DNA of 64,000 nt from DATFVB01 sp963714035 (GTDB taxonomy: Bacteria; Acidobacteriota; Thermoanaerobaculia; UBA5066; DATFVB01), in contig OY970224.1 of NCBI GenBank assembly GCA_963714035.1, positions 1,426,001-1,490,000 of the forward strand, given 5' to 3'. Below, one piece after another: positions 44,021 to 52,594 of this stretch. The notes under the pieces were generated by a model. That model was not told the origin of the DNA. It did not search any database and saw only the letters and a list, made by a program, of their open reading frames with translations. Both the position numbers and the translations under genes were made by a program. Each line of letters opens with the position of its first letter. The first letter of the stretch is position 1.

Positions 44021-44520
44021 TCCGGCCTCGCGGGCGCGTTCAACCGCTTCACCACGTCCCGGAACGGCTTGACGCTCTGGGGGTCGTTGACGTTCTGCCG
44101 GAGAGTGAGCTCGTTGGTCTTGACGTCGATGACCTCGCCGTCGAAGAGGACGTCACCCTTGCGCAGAAGATAGCTCTTGTTGTCGGATCCGCGGACCTGG
44201 GCGAGCCAGCCGGACCGCGTCTTCCACATGCCCTGGAGCTCGATCTCGTCGACCGAGAGCCCGGGAATGCCGGGCGGCCGCGATTCGCGCGTCCGCTCGC
44301 GGACGAGGAGCGACTTGAACGGATCCCGGCGGCCCGCGGGGTCGTAGACGTACTGGCGTCCCTCGACGGTCGTGTCGTCCGCCGGAGCCGCGGCGGCGGC
44401 GCCCGGCGCGCCGGTCGTCGGCGCGGGCGGCGTCTTCTCCTTGCCCGCGCCCTGGGCGAAAACCGCGGACGCGGCGAGGAGGACGATCGCGGGGACGAGG
44501 AGTCGGCGCGGAGTGTTCAT
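44017..44520 (-). CDS. pilP: Type IV pilus assembly protein PilP
   Basis: This 167-residue protein has a signal sequence (MNTPRRLLVPAIVLLAASAVFA). The mature part shows the PilP core: YDPAGRRDPFKSLL, then LQGMWKTRSGWLAQVRG and YLLRKGDVLFDGEVIDV. PilP links the inner-membrane PilMNO complex to the PilQ secretin. ATGA overlaps on both sides fix its place in the operon. Confidence 0.92.
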   Translation of the reverse strand: MNTPRRLLVPAIVLLAASAVFAQGAGKEKTPPAPTTGAPGAAAAAPADDTTVEGRQYVYDPAGRRDPFKSLLVRERTRESRPPGIPGLSVDEIELQGMWKTRSGWLAQVRGSDNKSYLLRKGDVLFDGEVIDVKTNELTLRQNVNDPQSVKPFRDVVKRLNAPARPE

Positions 44521-45179
44521 TCGGTCGGAACGTCCTTTCCCTTCACCGCCGCCGCCCCGCGCTGCACGTTCCCCTTCTTCCCGGGAGCAGCCTGCGGCGT
44601 GGGCGCGTTCTCGTCGCCCGTGTAGATGAACGTCTTGGCCACGAAGGTCGCGTTCAGCGTCTTTCCGTGGACGGTGCCGATTCCGTTCATGCGCAGATCG
44701 TCGACGTTGATGATCCGCGAGAAATTCGCCATCCGGGAAAAGAACAGGGCGAGGTTGTGGTACGTCCCGTTCAGCACGATGTTGAATGGATACTCCTTGT
44801 AGAAGTCCTTCGGCACCGGCTCGTTCGTCCGGAAGGTCAGGAGGCTGAAGTCTCCCTGGTGGACGAGCGCCTCGACTTTCTTGATCAGGTCCTCGGTATC
44901 GCGCTCGGGCGGGAGGACCTGGAGCAGCTTGTGGAGCTCGAGCTCGAGCTTCTTGACCTCTTCGCGGAACTGCGCGAGCTTGCGCTCCGCCGCGCGCCCC
45001 TTCTCGATCTCGGCCGAGAGAGAAGCGTACTTCGTCTTCGCCGCTTCGATGTCGCGCCGCCGCGGCGCGAAGAACTGCCACTCGGCGACGACGACGAGCA
45101 GACCCGCGATGACGATCCCCGTCACCGCCGCCTGCCACATCGGCTTTTCCTCGAACTTGAAGAGATCTTCGAGCGCCAT
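44517..45179 (-). CDS. pilO: Type IV pilus assembly protein PilO
   Basis: This 220-residue bitopic inner-membrane protein has a helix at about residues 15-38, a periplasmic coiled coil (EIEKGRAAERKLAQFREEVK, about 57-95) and a ferredoxin-like domain ending near residue 190 (FYKEYPFNIVLNGTYHNLALFF). It dimerises with PilN. It starts 13 bases after pilN. Confidence 0.93.
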   Translation of the reverse strand: MALEDLFKFEEKPMWQAAVTGIVIAGLLVVVAEWQFFAPRRRDIEAAKTKYASLSAEIEKGRAAERKLAQFREEVKKLELELHKLLQVLPPERDTEDLIKKVEALVHQGDFSLLTFRTNEPVPKDFYKEYPFNIVLNGTYHNLALFFSRMANFSRIINVDDLRMNGIGTVHGKTLNATFVAKTFIYTGDENAPTPQAAPGKKGNVQRGAAAVKGKDVPTE

Positions 45180-45192
45180 TCTCAGGACCTCG

Positions 45193-45825
45193 TCATGCCG
45201 CCGGCTTCGCCGCCGGCGCCTCGGCGGGCGCCGAATCCGGCGCGCCTGCGGCCGGAGCCGCGGGTGTTCCCGTCGGCGTCGCGTACACGAACGTCACCGA
45301 AAGGCCGAAGTTGTAGATCGCGCCCTCCTGGCTCAACGCCTGGAAGCGCGGCTCGGCGAAGTAGGGGCTCTTCTTGAGGTTCTCGATGAAATTCGCGACG
45401 GCGTTGGGCGTCATCGCTTTCCCGTTGATCTGGATCGCGTTCCCGATCAGGTTCATGTTGGTCAGCCACACGAGGTCGGGCAGGGCCTTGGAAACCTCGT
45501 CCATCAGCCGGACCGGTCCGTGCTGGTTGCGCTTGAGATCGTTGATCAGGTTGATCTTCGCCTCGAGGCTCGCCTTCTTCTTCTCGTAGCCGTTGACCTC
45601 GTCGATGATCGACTTCAGGCGATCCACCTCCGCCTGGGCGCGCCGGTTCTTGTCGTCCCAGCCGCTCTTGACGGAGGCGAGGTGCCACCACATCCCGAGG
45701 AAATACAGGACGGCGAGCGCGATGCATCCGATGAAGACCGCGTTGTTGATCTTTCCGGTGGCGGCGGCGGCCGCGGGCGCGCGGGCCGCGGTTCGACCTT
45801 CGGAGAGCAGATTGATCTTGATCAA
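45193..45825 (-). CDS. pilN: Type IV pilus assembly protein PilN
   Basis: This 210-residue inner-membrane protein begins with the PilM-binding motif IKINLLSEG. It has one membrane helix (about residues 25-48), a coiled coil (AQAEVDRLKSIIDEV) and a periplasmic domain. The start is inferred as TTG: CGGAGG lies 8 bases upstream, and the conserved INLL motif begins right after it. An Ala/Pro-rich tail closes the protein. Confidence 0.9.
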   Translation of the reverse strand: MIKINLLSEGRTAARAPAAAAATGKINNAVFIGCIALAVLYFLGMWWHLASVKSGWDDKNRRAQAEVDRLKSIIDEVNGYEKKKASLEAKINLINDLKRNQHGPVRLMDEVSKALPDLVWLTNMNLIGNAIQINGKAMTPNAVANFIENLKKSPYFAEPRFQALSQEGAIYNFGLSVTFVYATPTGTPAAPAAGAPDSAPAEAPAAKPAA

Positions 45826-45829
45826 ACGG

Positions 45830-46891
45830 TCATCCTCCGACCTGCCGCAAGGCGAGTCCCACGGCGATCGCGAGCATCGGCGCATGATCGGAGAGCCAGT
45901 CCTCCGAGACGCCGCTTCCCGAAGTCGGGATCTGGCGGAACGGATTCATGATCTCGACCGCGATCCCGAACCGCTCCTTCAGCTGGGAGTCGAGATTCAC
46001 CACCCGCGCCGACCCGCCGGACAGGACGATCTCGTCGATCCGCTCGGTCGCGGTCGTCGCGGTGAAGAAGTCGAAGGTCTTCTGGAGCTCCTGGGCCATG
46101 TCCTGGGAAACGGCCTGCAGGATCGGAAGCGCGGTCGTCAGGGTCTGCTCGCCGACCTTCTCGCCGCGCTTGAGCTTCTCGGCCTGATCGAAGCTGAGGT
46201 TGAACTCCTTCTGGAGAGCGTCGGTGTACTGGTTGCCGCCGAAGGAGATGTCGCGCCAGAAGATCGAGTTCAGACCCGACAGGACGTTGACGTTCGTCAC
46301 CGAGGCGCCGATGTTGACGAGCGCCACGACCCGGCCGGGCGTGAGCGGATAGTTCACTTCGTACGCGTTCTGGACCGCGAACGCGTCGACGTCGACGAGC
46401 GCCGGCGTCTTCCCGGCCTGCGAGATGACGCCGGTGTACTCGGCGATCTTGTCCTTCTTGACGGCGACGAGGAGGACGTCCATGCCGTCGGCGGTCGCCG
46501 TGTCGAGAACGACGTAGTCCAGATTGACGTCGTTGATGTCGAAGGGAACGTACTGCTCGGCCTCCCACCGGATCGACTCGGCGAGCTCTGACTCGGTCAT
46601 CCGGGGAAGGTTGATCTTCTTGACGATGACCGAGTGGCCGGAGAGGGAGGTCCCGAAATTCGTGTTCCGCACGTTCAGGGCGCCGTCCAGCCGGTTGATC
46701 GCCTCGACGACCAGGGAGGAGTCCATGATCGCGCCGTCCACGATGGCCTCGGGCGAGAGGCTCTCGACCCCCGCCTTCAGGAGCTTGTAGGCGCCGCCCT
46801 TCCCCTGTCTGAGCTCGACGAGCTTGACCCCGGAGCTCCCGATGTCCAGGCCGACGAGGTTTTTCGATTTCCCAAACAGCACTCGGCTCAC
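45830..46891 (-). CDS. pilM: Type IV pilus assembly ATPase-like protein PilM
   Basis: This 353-residue actin-like cytoplasmic protein has VGLDIGSSGVKLVELR (nucleotide phosphate loop 1), WEAEQYVPFDINDVNLDY, VNIGASVTNVNVL (second loop) and LSGGSARVVNLD. It binds the N-terminus of PilN. It is the first gene of the operon; its GTG start lies about 47 bases from a predicted transcript start. Confidence 0.95.
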   Translation of the reverse strand: MSRVLFGKSKNLVGLDIGSSGVKLVELRQGKGGAYKLLKAGVESLSPEAIVDGAIMDSSLVVEAINRLDGALNVRNTNFGTSLSGHSVIVKKINLPRMTESELAESIRWEAEQYVPFDINDVNLDYVVLDTATADGMDVLLVAVKKDKIAEYTGVISQAGKTPALVDVDAFAVQNAYEVNYPLTPGRVVALVNIGASVTNVNVLSGLNSIFWRDISFGGNQYTDALQKEFNLSFDQAEKLKRGEKVGEQTLTTALPILQAVSQDMAQELQKTFDFFTATTATERIDEIVLSGGSARVVNLDSQLKERFGIAVEIMNPFRQIPTSGSGVSEDWLSDHAPMLAIAVGLALRQVGG

Positions 46892-46944
46892 CTACGCGTC
46901 AAAGGGTCTGGGGACGTCGACTGGGACTCGTAGCAACTGGGAAA

Positions 46945-46973
46945 AAAGTAACAGATGCCTAAACGCCTGTCAA
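46945..46973 (-). promoter_or_regulatory. Sigma-70-type promoter of the pilMNOPQ operon
   Basis: On the minus strand a perfect TTGACA (46968-46973) and TACTTT (46945-46950) are separated by 17 bases. It lies in a locally less G+C-rich gap directly upstream of pilM. Confidence 0.75.
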
Positions 46974-47008
46974 GACAAAACATTCACCGGCTCCGACACT
47001 TAGCCCAC

Positions 47009-47037
47009 TTCCCAACGGCCGAACCGCGTGCTAGGAT
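47009..47037 (+). promoter_or_regulatory. Possible rpmB promoter
   Basis: TTCCCA and TAGGAT are separated by 17 bases, each matching four of six consensus positions. The predicted transcript would begin about 20 bases before the rpmB start. Confidence 0.35.
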
Positions 47038-47063
47038 CGGTGTTTCGTCGAGGAGGAAACGCC

Positions 47064-47273
47064 ATGGCTCAGGGCTGTCACTTCTGTGGAAAATCGGCCG
47101 TCTCGGGGAACCGGGTCAGCCATGCGCATAACGTCACGAAACGCCGCTGGCATCCGAACGTGAAGAGCGTCCGAGCCGTCGTCGGAGGCGCGACCCGGCA
47201 CGTTCACGCCTGCACCCGATGCCTTCGGAGCGGGAAGGTCGTCAAGCCGGCCGTTCGCCAGCCGTCGGCTTAG
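47064..47273 (+). CDS. rpmB: 50S ribosomal protein L28
   Basis: This 69-residue protein has the L28 pattern: CHFCGKSAVSGNRVSHAHN, then TKRRWHPNVKSVR, and a second Cys pair CTRCLRSGKV. The CxxC pairs make it a zinc-binding version. AGGAGG lies 8 bases before the ATG. It stands alone, divergent from pilM. Confidence 0.95.
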   Translation: MAQGCHFCGKSAVSGNRVSHAHNVTKRRWHPNVKSVRAVVGGATRHVHACTRCLRSGKVVKPAVRQPSA

Positions 47274-47307
47274 AGCCGCGCAACCGGCCGCCGGGCCAGG
47301 CCGACGG

Positions 47308-47525
47308 CCGGAAGTTCCAGATTCCAAGCACCAAATCCCAAACAAATCCAAAATCCGAATGACCGAAAGGTTAAACGGGCCCGGTTCAAGGTTCGCCTTC
47401 GCATCGGAGGCGGGAGGGTCCAGGTCATCTCGATTTCCTCACCGTTGAAACTCTCGGGTTTCGAGCGTTGAACCTTCGGATTTTGAATCTGTTTCGAGTT
47501 CAGAGCTTCGGATTTCGGATTTCGC
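47308..47525. repeat. Degenerate TTCGGATT-type short-repeat tract 2
   Basis: The gap between rpmB and the rel stop codon holds loose short repeats (AAATCCAAAATCCGAAT, TTCGGATTTCGGATTTCG), markedly richer in A+T than the flanks. I see no gene or clear terminator in it. Confidence 0.5.
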
Positions 47526-47528
47526 CCG

Positions 47529-49715
47529 TCAGGAGGCCGGAACGGCCGAAATGACGGGCGCGTGCCTTCGGACTTCCCTCACCCCGGCGATCGCCCTCAG
47601 CCGCTTCAGGATCTTCTCGAGCTGCTTGACGCCGCTGATCTCGAGAACGACCACGATCTCCCCCGTGCCGTCCTCGGCGATCCGGGCTTCGATGCGGCGG
47701 ATGTTGATCTTCTCGTCGGCGATCGTCTGCGTGACGTCGGCGAGCAGCCCCGCCCGGTCTTCCGTCGCGAGGCGCAGCTCCGCCGGCAGCCTCGTCTCCG
47801 GCCGCTTTCCCGACCAGCTCACCGCGATCTGCCGCTCCGGGTCGTACATCAGGTTCGTGACGTTGGGGCAGGCGGCGGAGTGGACGGAGACGCCCCGTCC
47901 TCGCGTGACGTAGCCGACGATCGGCTCGCCCGGGAGCGGGCTGCAGCACCGCGCGAGGGTGGCGAGGACGTCGTCGTAGCCGACGACTTCGACGGCGGGA
48001 GCGCCGAACGGAAGGATCTTCCGCGCCGCCCGGCCGATCGCCGACCCCGCTTCCGGAGCCGGCACCCGCGCGATCTCGTCGGCGGGGATGAATCGCTCGA
48101 GCACCTGCCGCGACGCCACTTTCCCGAATCCGACCGCGGCGTAGAGATCCTCGATCCTCGACATGCCGAGCTCGGGCAGGAGGTCGACGAACGCCCCCTC
48201 CGCCTCGAGCTTCCTGACCGAGCGCTTGAACCGCTTGAATTCGCGGTCGAGGAGCTTGCGGCCGATCTCGATCGACCGCTCCTTCTCCTGCGCGTGGATG
48301 AAATGCCGGATCTTGTTGCGCGCCCGCGAGGTGACGACGAACGAGAGCCAGTCGCGGGAGGGCTTACCCGCGGGCGAGGTGAGGATCTCCACCCAGTCGC
48401 CGTTGCCGAGAGGGGTCTTCAGGGCAACGAGGCGTCCGTTGACGCGGGCGCCCACGCAGCGCGCGCCGACGTCGGAGTGGATCCGGTAGGCGAAGTCGAC
48501 CGGCGTGGCCCCGCGCGGGAACGCGAACACCTTCCCTTTCGGCGAGAAGGTGTAGATCTCGTCGGGATACAGGTCGACCTTCAGGGAATTGAGGAACTGG
48601 CGCGGGTCGGACACCTCGGTCTTCAGGTCGGCGAGGCGCCGGAGCCAGTCGAACCGCGCGTCTTCGGGCGAGGCGTCGAGCCTCCCCTCCTTGTACCGCC
48701 AGTGCGCCGCGATCCCGCGCTCGGCGACGACGTCCATTTCGAAGGTGCGCACCTGGACCTCGAACGGCGTGCCGCGCTCCCCCATCACGGTGGTGTGGAG
48801 CGACTGGTAGAAATTGGGCTTGGGCATCGCCACGTAGTCCTTGAAACGTCCCGGCACCGGCCGCCAGATCTGATGGATCAGGCCGAGGATGGCGTAGCAG
48901 TCCTTGACCTCCCGGCAGACGATGCGGAACGCGAGGATGTCGTAGAGCTGCGCGATCTCGAGCCCCTGCCGTTTCATCTTCGCGTGGATCGAATAGAGGC
49001 GCTTCACGCGCCCGCGCACCTGGCTCTCGATCCCGGCCTGCGCGAGGGCCGACTCGACGCGGCGCTGGATCTCCTCGACGAGCCCGCGCGTGTTCTTCAG
49101 CCGCGACTCGACGTCGCGAGAGAGCTGTTCGTACGCCGACGGCTCGAGATACCGGAACGCGAGGTCCTCGAGCGGGCCCTTGATGGCGCCGATGCCGAGC
49201 CGGTTCGCGATCGGGGCGTAGATCTCGAGCGTCTCGCGCGCGATCTCGACCCGCTTGTCCTCCGGGAGGTATTCCAGCGTGCGCATGTTGTGCAGGCGGT
49301 CGGCGAGCTTGACGAGGATCACGCGAAGATCCGACGCCATCCCGAGGATCATCTTGAGGAACGTCTCCGCCTGCTCCTGCTCCCGCGAATGGAACGTGAA
49401 CTTGCCGATCTTCGTGACGCCGTCGACGAGCTCGGCGACTTCCGCACCGAAGTGGCGGGCGAGGTCGTCCTTCGTGACCCCGGTGTCCTCGAGGATGTCG
49501 TGCAGCAGGCCCACGACGATCGTCACGTCGTCGGCGCGGATGTCGGCGAGGATCCCCGCGACGTTGAGCGGATGAATGAGATACGGCTCTCCGGAGCGCC
49601 TCGTCTGCCCGTGGTGCTCCTTGGCCGAGAAGACGTAGGCCTTCCGGAGGAGCGTCTCGTCGCTCCCCGGGTTGTAGGCCTGGACCTTCTCGAGGATCTC
49701 CTCGAACCGGATCAT
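47529..49715 (-). CDS. rel: Bifunctional (p)ppGpp synthetase/hydrolase
   Basis: This 728-residue stringent-response enzyme has an HD hydrolase domain with the intact signature VVGLLHDILEDTG and KLADRLHNMRTL, suggesting active hydrolysis. The synthetase domain has RVKRLYSIHAKMKRQG, DILAFRIV and FEVQVRTFEMD. TGS (YPDEIYTFSPKGKVFAFPRG), helical and zinc-finger (ARCCSPLPGE) regions follow, with a C-terminal ACT domain. A TACAAT box lies 16-21 bases upstream on the minus strand. It is monocistronic. Confidence 0.95.
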   Translation of the reverse strand: MIRFEEILEKVQAYNPGSDETLLRKAYVFSAKEHHGQTRRSGEPYLIHPLNVAGILADIRADDVTIVVGLLHDILEDTGVTKDDLARHFGAEVAELVDGVTKIGKFTFHSREQEQAETFLKMILGMASDLRVILVKLADRLHNMRTLEYLPEDKRVEIARETLEIYAPIANRLGIGAIKGPLEDLAFRYLEPSAYEQLSRDVESRLKNTRGLVEEIQRRVESALAQAGIESQVRGRVKRLYSIHAKMKRQGLEIAQLYDILAFRIVCREVKDCYAILGLIHQIWRPVPGRFKDYVAMPKPNFYQSLHTTVMGERGTPFEVQVRTFEMDVVAERGIAAHWRYKEGRLDASPEDARFDWLRRLADLKTEVSDPRQFLNSLKVDLYPDEIYTFSPKGKVFAFPRGATPVDFAYRIHSDVGARCVGARVNGRLVALKTPLGNGDWVEILTSPAGKPSRDWLSFVVTSRARNKIRHFIHAQEKERSIEIGRKLLDREFKRFKRSVRKLEAEGAFVDLLPELGMSRIEDLYAAVGFGKVASRQVLERFIPADEIARVPAPEAGSAIGRAARKILPFGAPAVEVVGYDDVLATLARCCSPLPGEPIVGYVTRGRGVSVHSAACPNVTNLMYDPERQIAVSWSGKRPETRLPAELRLATEDRAGLLADVTQTIADEKINIRRIEARIAEDGTGEIVVVLEISGVKQLEKILKRLRAIAGVREVRRHAPVISAVPAS

Positions 49716-49744
49716 TCCTTATTGTAAGGCTGGCGCCGCCATGC

Positions 49745-50027
49745 ATCGAGCCGGGCGGGACGGGTGCGGCCCGCCGGCGGGCTTAACGTACGCCCCGGTA
49801 CGCCGCGCCCGCCGGCCGGGCCGCCCCCGCGCGCCGGGCTCGCGCCTGACGGCGCCTCATCGTTTACGAAGATTGGACCGACGGGTCCTATCGAATGTCC
49901 GATCCGCGGCGAGAAGGCGCGGCGAGAGCCGAGCGAGACGGGATGCGGGCCGGCCGCGAGATCCCGAGGCGTACAGGGTCGTACGTCGCAGGGTCTCGCG
50001 GACGGCACGCGCCCGTATTCGCTCGAG
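49745..50027. repeat. Two palindromic GTAC-core repeats, opposite orientations
   Basis: 49745-49850 reads as the minus-strand form (GCTTAACGTACGCCCCGGTA then CGCC). 49896-50027 reads as the plus form (GGCGAGAAGGCGCGGCGAGA, GAGGCGTACAGGGTCGTACG, CACGCGCCCGTAT). They fill the gap between the rel start and the flavoprotein stop. No gene is seen. Confidence 0.65.
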
Positions 50028-51260
50028 CTATCGTCCGAGAATTCTCGCCGCGGCGCCCGCTGCAAGGCCGGCGGCGCGGCCGGTGACCCATGCCCACAGA
50101 AAATTGTGCCCCCCGATCGGACCGAAGGCGTCGAGCAGCTCGCCGCACAGGAAGAGGCCGGGCACGCGGCGGCTCTCGAGCGTCGCGGGGTCCACTTCCT
50201 CCAGCGCGACGCCGCCGCCGGTCACTTCCGCTCGGGCGAATCCTTCGTGCCCGGAGACGGGCAGCGAGTACCGGGTCAGGGCCTCGACGAGCCGCATTCG
50301 GGCGTCCCGGCGCAGCCGCGCGACCGGCTGTCCCGGTTCGACGCCGGCCTCCGCGACGAGGACCTTCGCGAGACGGCTCGGGAGAAGCCGCCCGACGACG
50401 GTCTCCACGAGGGTCGAGCCCGGCGTCCTTTGCAGCCGATGCTCCCAGTCGGCGATGGAGATCCGGCTCCACGCGACGCGAAGCACCGTCGCCGGATCGC
50501 GGACGATGCGATGCGAGAGGTCGAGCACCGAGGGTCCCGAATAGCCCCCGTGCGTGAACAGGAATCCTCCCGAAGAAGAGAGGCGCGCCGGACCGGCGCG
50601 GAGCGTCACGTCGAGCGAGATGCCGGCGAGCGCGCGGTGTTCCGCCCGGTCCGTCCGGAGCGGCGTGAGCGCCGGATACGGCTCGACGACCCGATGGCCC
50701 AGGCGCCGCGCGATCGCGAGGCCGCCCCCGTCCGAGCCGGTCCTGGGTATCGAGAGCCCGCCCGTCGCGAGCACGACCGCCGAAGCGGCCCGGCGTTCCC
50801 CTCCCACGAAGGCGGCCGAGAGCGGCGCCGTCGAGACGTCGTCGATCCGCGCGTCGCGGACGACCTCCACGCCGGACCGCTCCGCCTCCCGCAGGAGCGC
50901 GTCGCGGACGTCCCGGGCGCGGTTCGAGACCGGAAAGAGCTTCCCCGATTCCGCCTCGAGAGCGAGCGGGATCCCCAGCTCGTCCTCGAAGAACGCGCGG
51001 ACGAGCTCGAGCCGCCACGACTTCAGGAACCGTGTCGCAAGCCGGGGAGACTCGGAGACGAACCGCTCCGGCTCGAAACGCGAGGGCAGCACGTTGCACC
51101 GTCCGCCGCCGGAGATCAGGATCTTCTGCCCGGGGTTCGCCGTCGCTTCGAGCAGGGTGACCGGCGCGCCGGCGCGCCGGGCGAAGATCGCCGCCGCGAG
51201 CCCCGCCGCTCCCGCACCGACGACGAGCACACCGTCGCGGGAGCCGACCCTGTCAGGCAT
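50028..51260 (-). CDS. HI0933/BaiN-type FAD-dependent oxidoreductase
   Basis: This 410-residue flavoprotein has an N-terminal Rossmann fold (VLVVGAGAAGLAAAIFARRAG), the family block GQKILISGGGRCN, VLATGGLSIPRTGSDG in the middle, and the C-terminal FAD-closing motif GLFLCGELLDAFGPIGGHN followed by WAWVTGR. Substrates of this family are largely unknown (BaiN acts on bile acids). It lies 77 bases after secF. Confidence 0.9.
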   Translation of the reverse strand: MPDRVGSRDGVLVVGAGAAGLAAAIFARRAGAPVTLLEATANPGQKILISGGGRCNVLPSRFEPERFVSESPRLATRFLKSWRLELVRAFFEDELGIPLALEAESGKLFPVSNRARDVRDALLREAERSGVEVVRDARIDDVSTAPLSAAFVGGERRAASAVVLATGGLSIPRTGSDGGGLAIARRLGHRVVEPYPALTPLRTDRAEHRALAGISLDVTLRAGPARLSSSGGFLFTHGGYSGPSVLDLSHRIVRDPATVLRVAWSRISIADWEHRLQRTPGSTLVETVVGRLLPSRLAKVLVAEAGVEPGQPVARLRRDARMRLVEALTRYSLPVSGHEGFARAEVTGGGVALEEVDPATLESRRVPGLFLCGELLDAFGPIGGHNFLWAWVTGRAAGLAAGAAARILGR

Positions 51261-51337
51261 GCCGGGAAGCCGCTTCCCGCCGGGATCCCCGCGCTGGCGG
51301 GAACGACCGGACGGGACGAATCACCGCAGCGGAACGC

Positions 51338-52582
51338 TTATCTTTTTCCGGACTTCCGGTTGGCCGCCGCGCGGGGCGCGCCCTTCGGGGCCGCCGGGAC
51401 CGCCGCCCTCGCCGGCGCCGGCGCCGGGCGCCGCTTCCCCTGCATCTCGTTCCAGATGACGACGATCGGCGCCGCGACGTAGATCGAGGAGTACGTTCCC
51501 ACGATGATGCCGATGACGAGCGTGAGCGCAAACGTGTTCAGGACCTCGCCGCCGAGGAAGAAGAGGGCGACGACGACGAGGAACGTCAGCCCCGAGCTCA
51601 TCACCGTCCGCGAGAGCGTCTGGTTGATCGAGTCGTTGATGATCTTCGGCAGCGGGTCGCGCCGGTTGTTCTTCATGTTCTCGCGAATCCGGTCGTAGAC
51701 GACGACCGTATCGTTCATCGAGTAGCCGACGAGCGTCAGCAGCGCGGCGACGACGACGAGCGTGATTTCGCGATTGAAGATCGAGAGGAGCCCGACCGTG
51801 ATCAGCGTGTCGTGGATGATCGCGACGATCGCGCCGACGCCGAACTTCACGTCGAAGCGGAACCAGATGTAGACGAGCATCGCGGCCGTCGAGAGGAAGA
51901 CGGCCCAGAGAGCCTTCGTCCGGAGATCGTGTCCCACCTGCGGTCCCACGTTGTCGGCGGAAAGCACCGTGAAGGGTCCGACGACGGTGTTCTGCTTGAG
52001 CCAGTTCTTCGCCTCCGTCGAGACGTTCGGGATCCGGTCGATGTCGGCCGCCGTGCGGAAGAGCCCGATCTGCGAGCGGTACGCGACGATCGCGTCCCCG
52101 ACCGCCGCATAGTGCTGCGCCGCGGCCGTGCCGAGCTTGCCGTTGACGTTGTCGGGATCCACCGCCGCGAGGCTCGCCGCGAACGTGTCGTGGCCCTTCA
52201 CGTTGACGTCGATCTTCCCGCCGGCCGCCGGCGCGCCCATCGCGGCCGACAGCGCGGAGAAGACCTCCTGGGTGATGTCCCGGCCCTCCTGCGCCTGCTG
52301 CTTGACCTTGATCAGGACCTCGTTCTTCTCCGGCGCGTCGTAGCGCTGGACGCCTTCGAGCCCGAGGTTCAGCGGCCTCAGGATCGCCTCGATCTTCGAC
52401 GGATCGGGACGGTCGGCGAACTTCAGCACGATCTGCGTCCCGCCCGAGAAGTCGATCCCGAAGCGGAGCCCGCCGTGCGCCGCGATCGAGATGAAGCCCC
52501 CGATGATGAGCGCCCAGGAAACGCCGATGCAGATCCACTTGACGCGGAGGAAATCGATGTGGGTGTCTCTGAATAGTTCCAT
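51338..52582 (-). CDS. secF: Protein translocase subunit SecF
   Basis: This 414-residue inner-membrane protein forms with SecD the proton-driven pulling unit of the Sec translocon. It has an N-terminal helix, then GIDFSGGTQIVLKF. An enlarged periplasmic region (about residues 60-220) is followed by five helices with DTLITVGLLSIFNREI, GYSMNDTVVVYDRIRENMKN and a Pro/Ala-rich C-terminal tail. The periplasmic loop is longer than in E. coli. It starts 12 bases after secD. Confidence 0.93.
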   Translation of the reverse strand: MELFRDTHIDFLRVKWICIGVSWALIIGGFISIAAHGGLRFGIDFSGGTQIVLKFADRPDPSKIEAILRPLNLGLEGVQRYDAPEKNEVLIKVKQQAQEGRDITQEVFSALSAAMGAPAAGGKIDVNVKGHDTFAASLAAVDPDNVNGKLGTAAAQHYAAVGDAIVAYRSQIGLFRTAADIDRIPNVSTEAKNWLKQNTVVGPFTVLSADNVGPQVGHDLRTKALWAVFLSTAAMLVYIWFRFDVKFGVGAIVAIIHDTLITVGLLSIFNREITLVVVAALLTLVGYSMNDTVVVYDRIRENMKNNRRDPLPKIINDSINQTLSRTVMSSGLTFLVVVALFFLGGEVLNTFALTLVIGIIVGTYSSIYVAAPIVVIWNEMQGKRRPAPAPARAAVPAAPKGAPRAAANRKSGKR

Positions 52583-52594
52583 CGTTCGTCCTGT

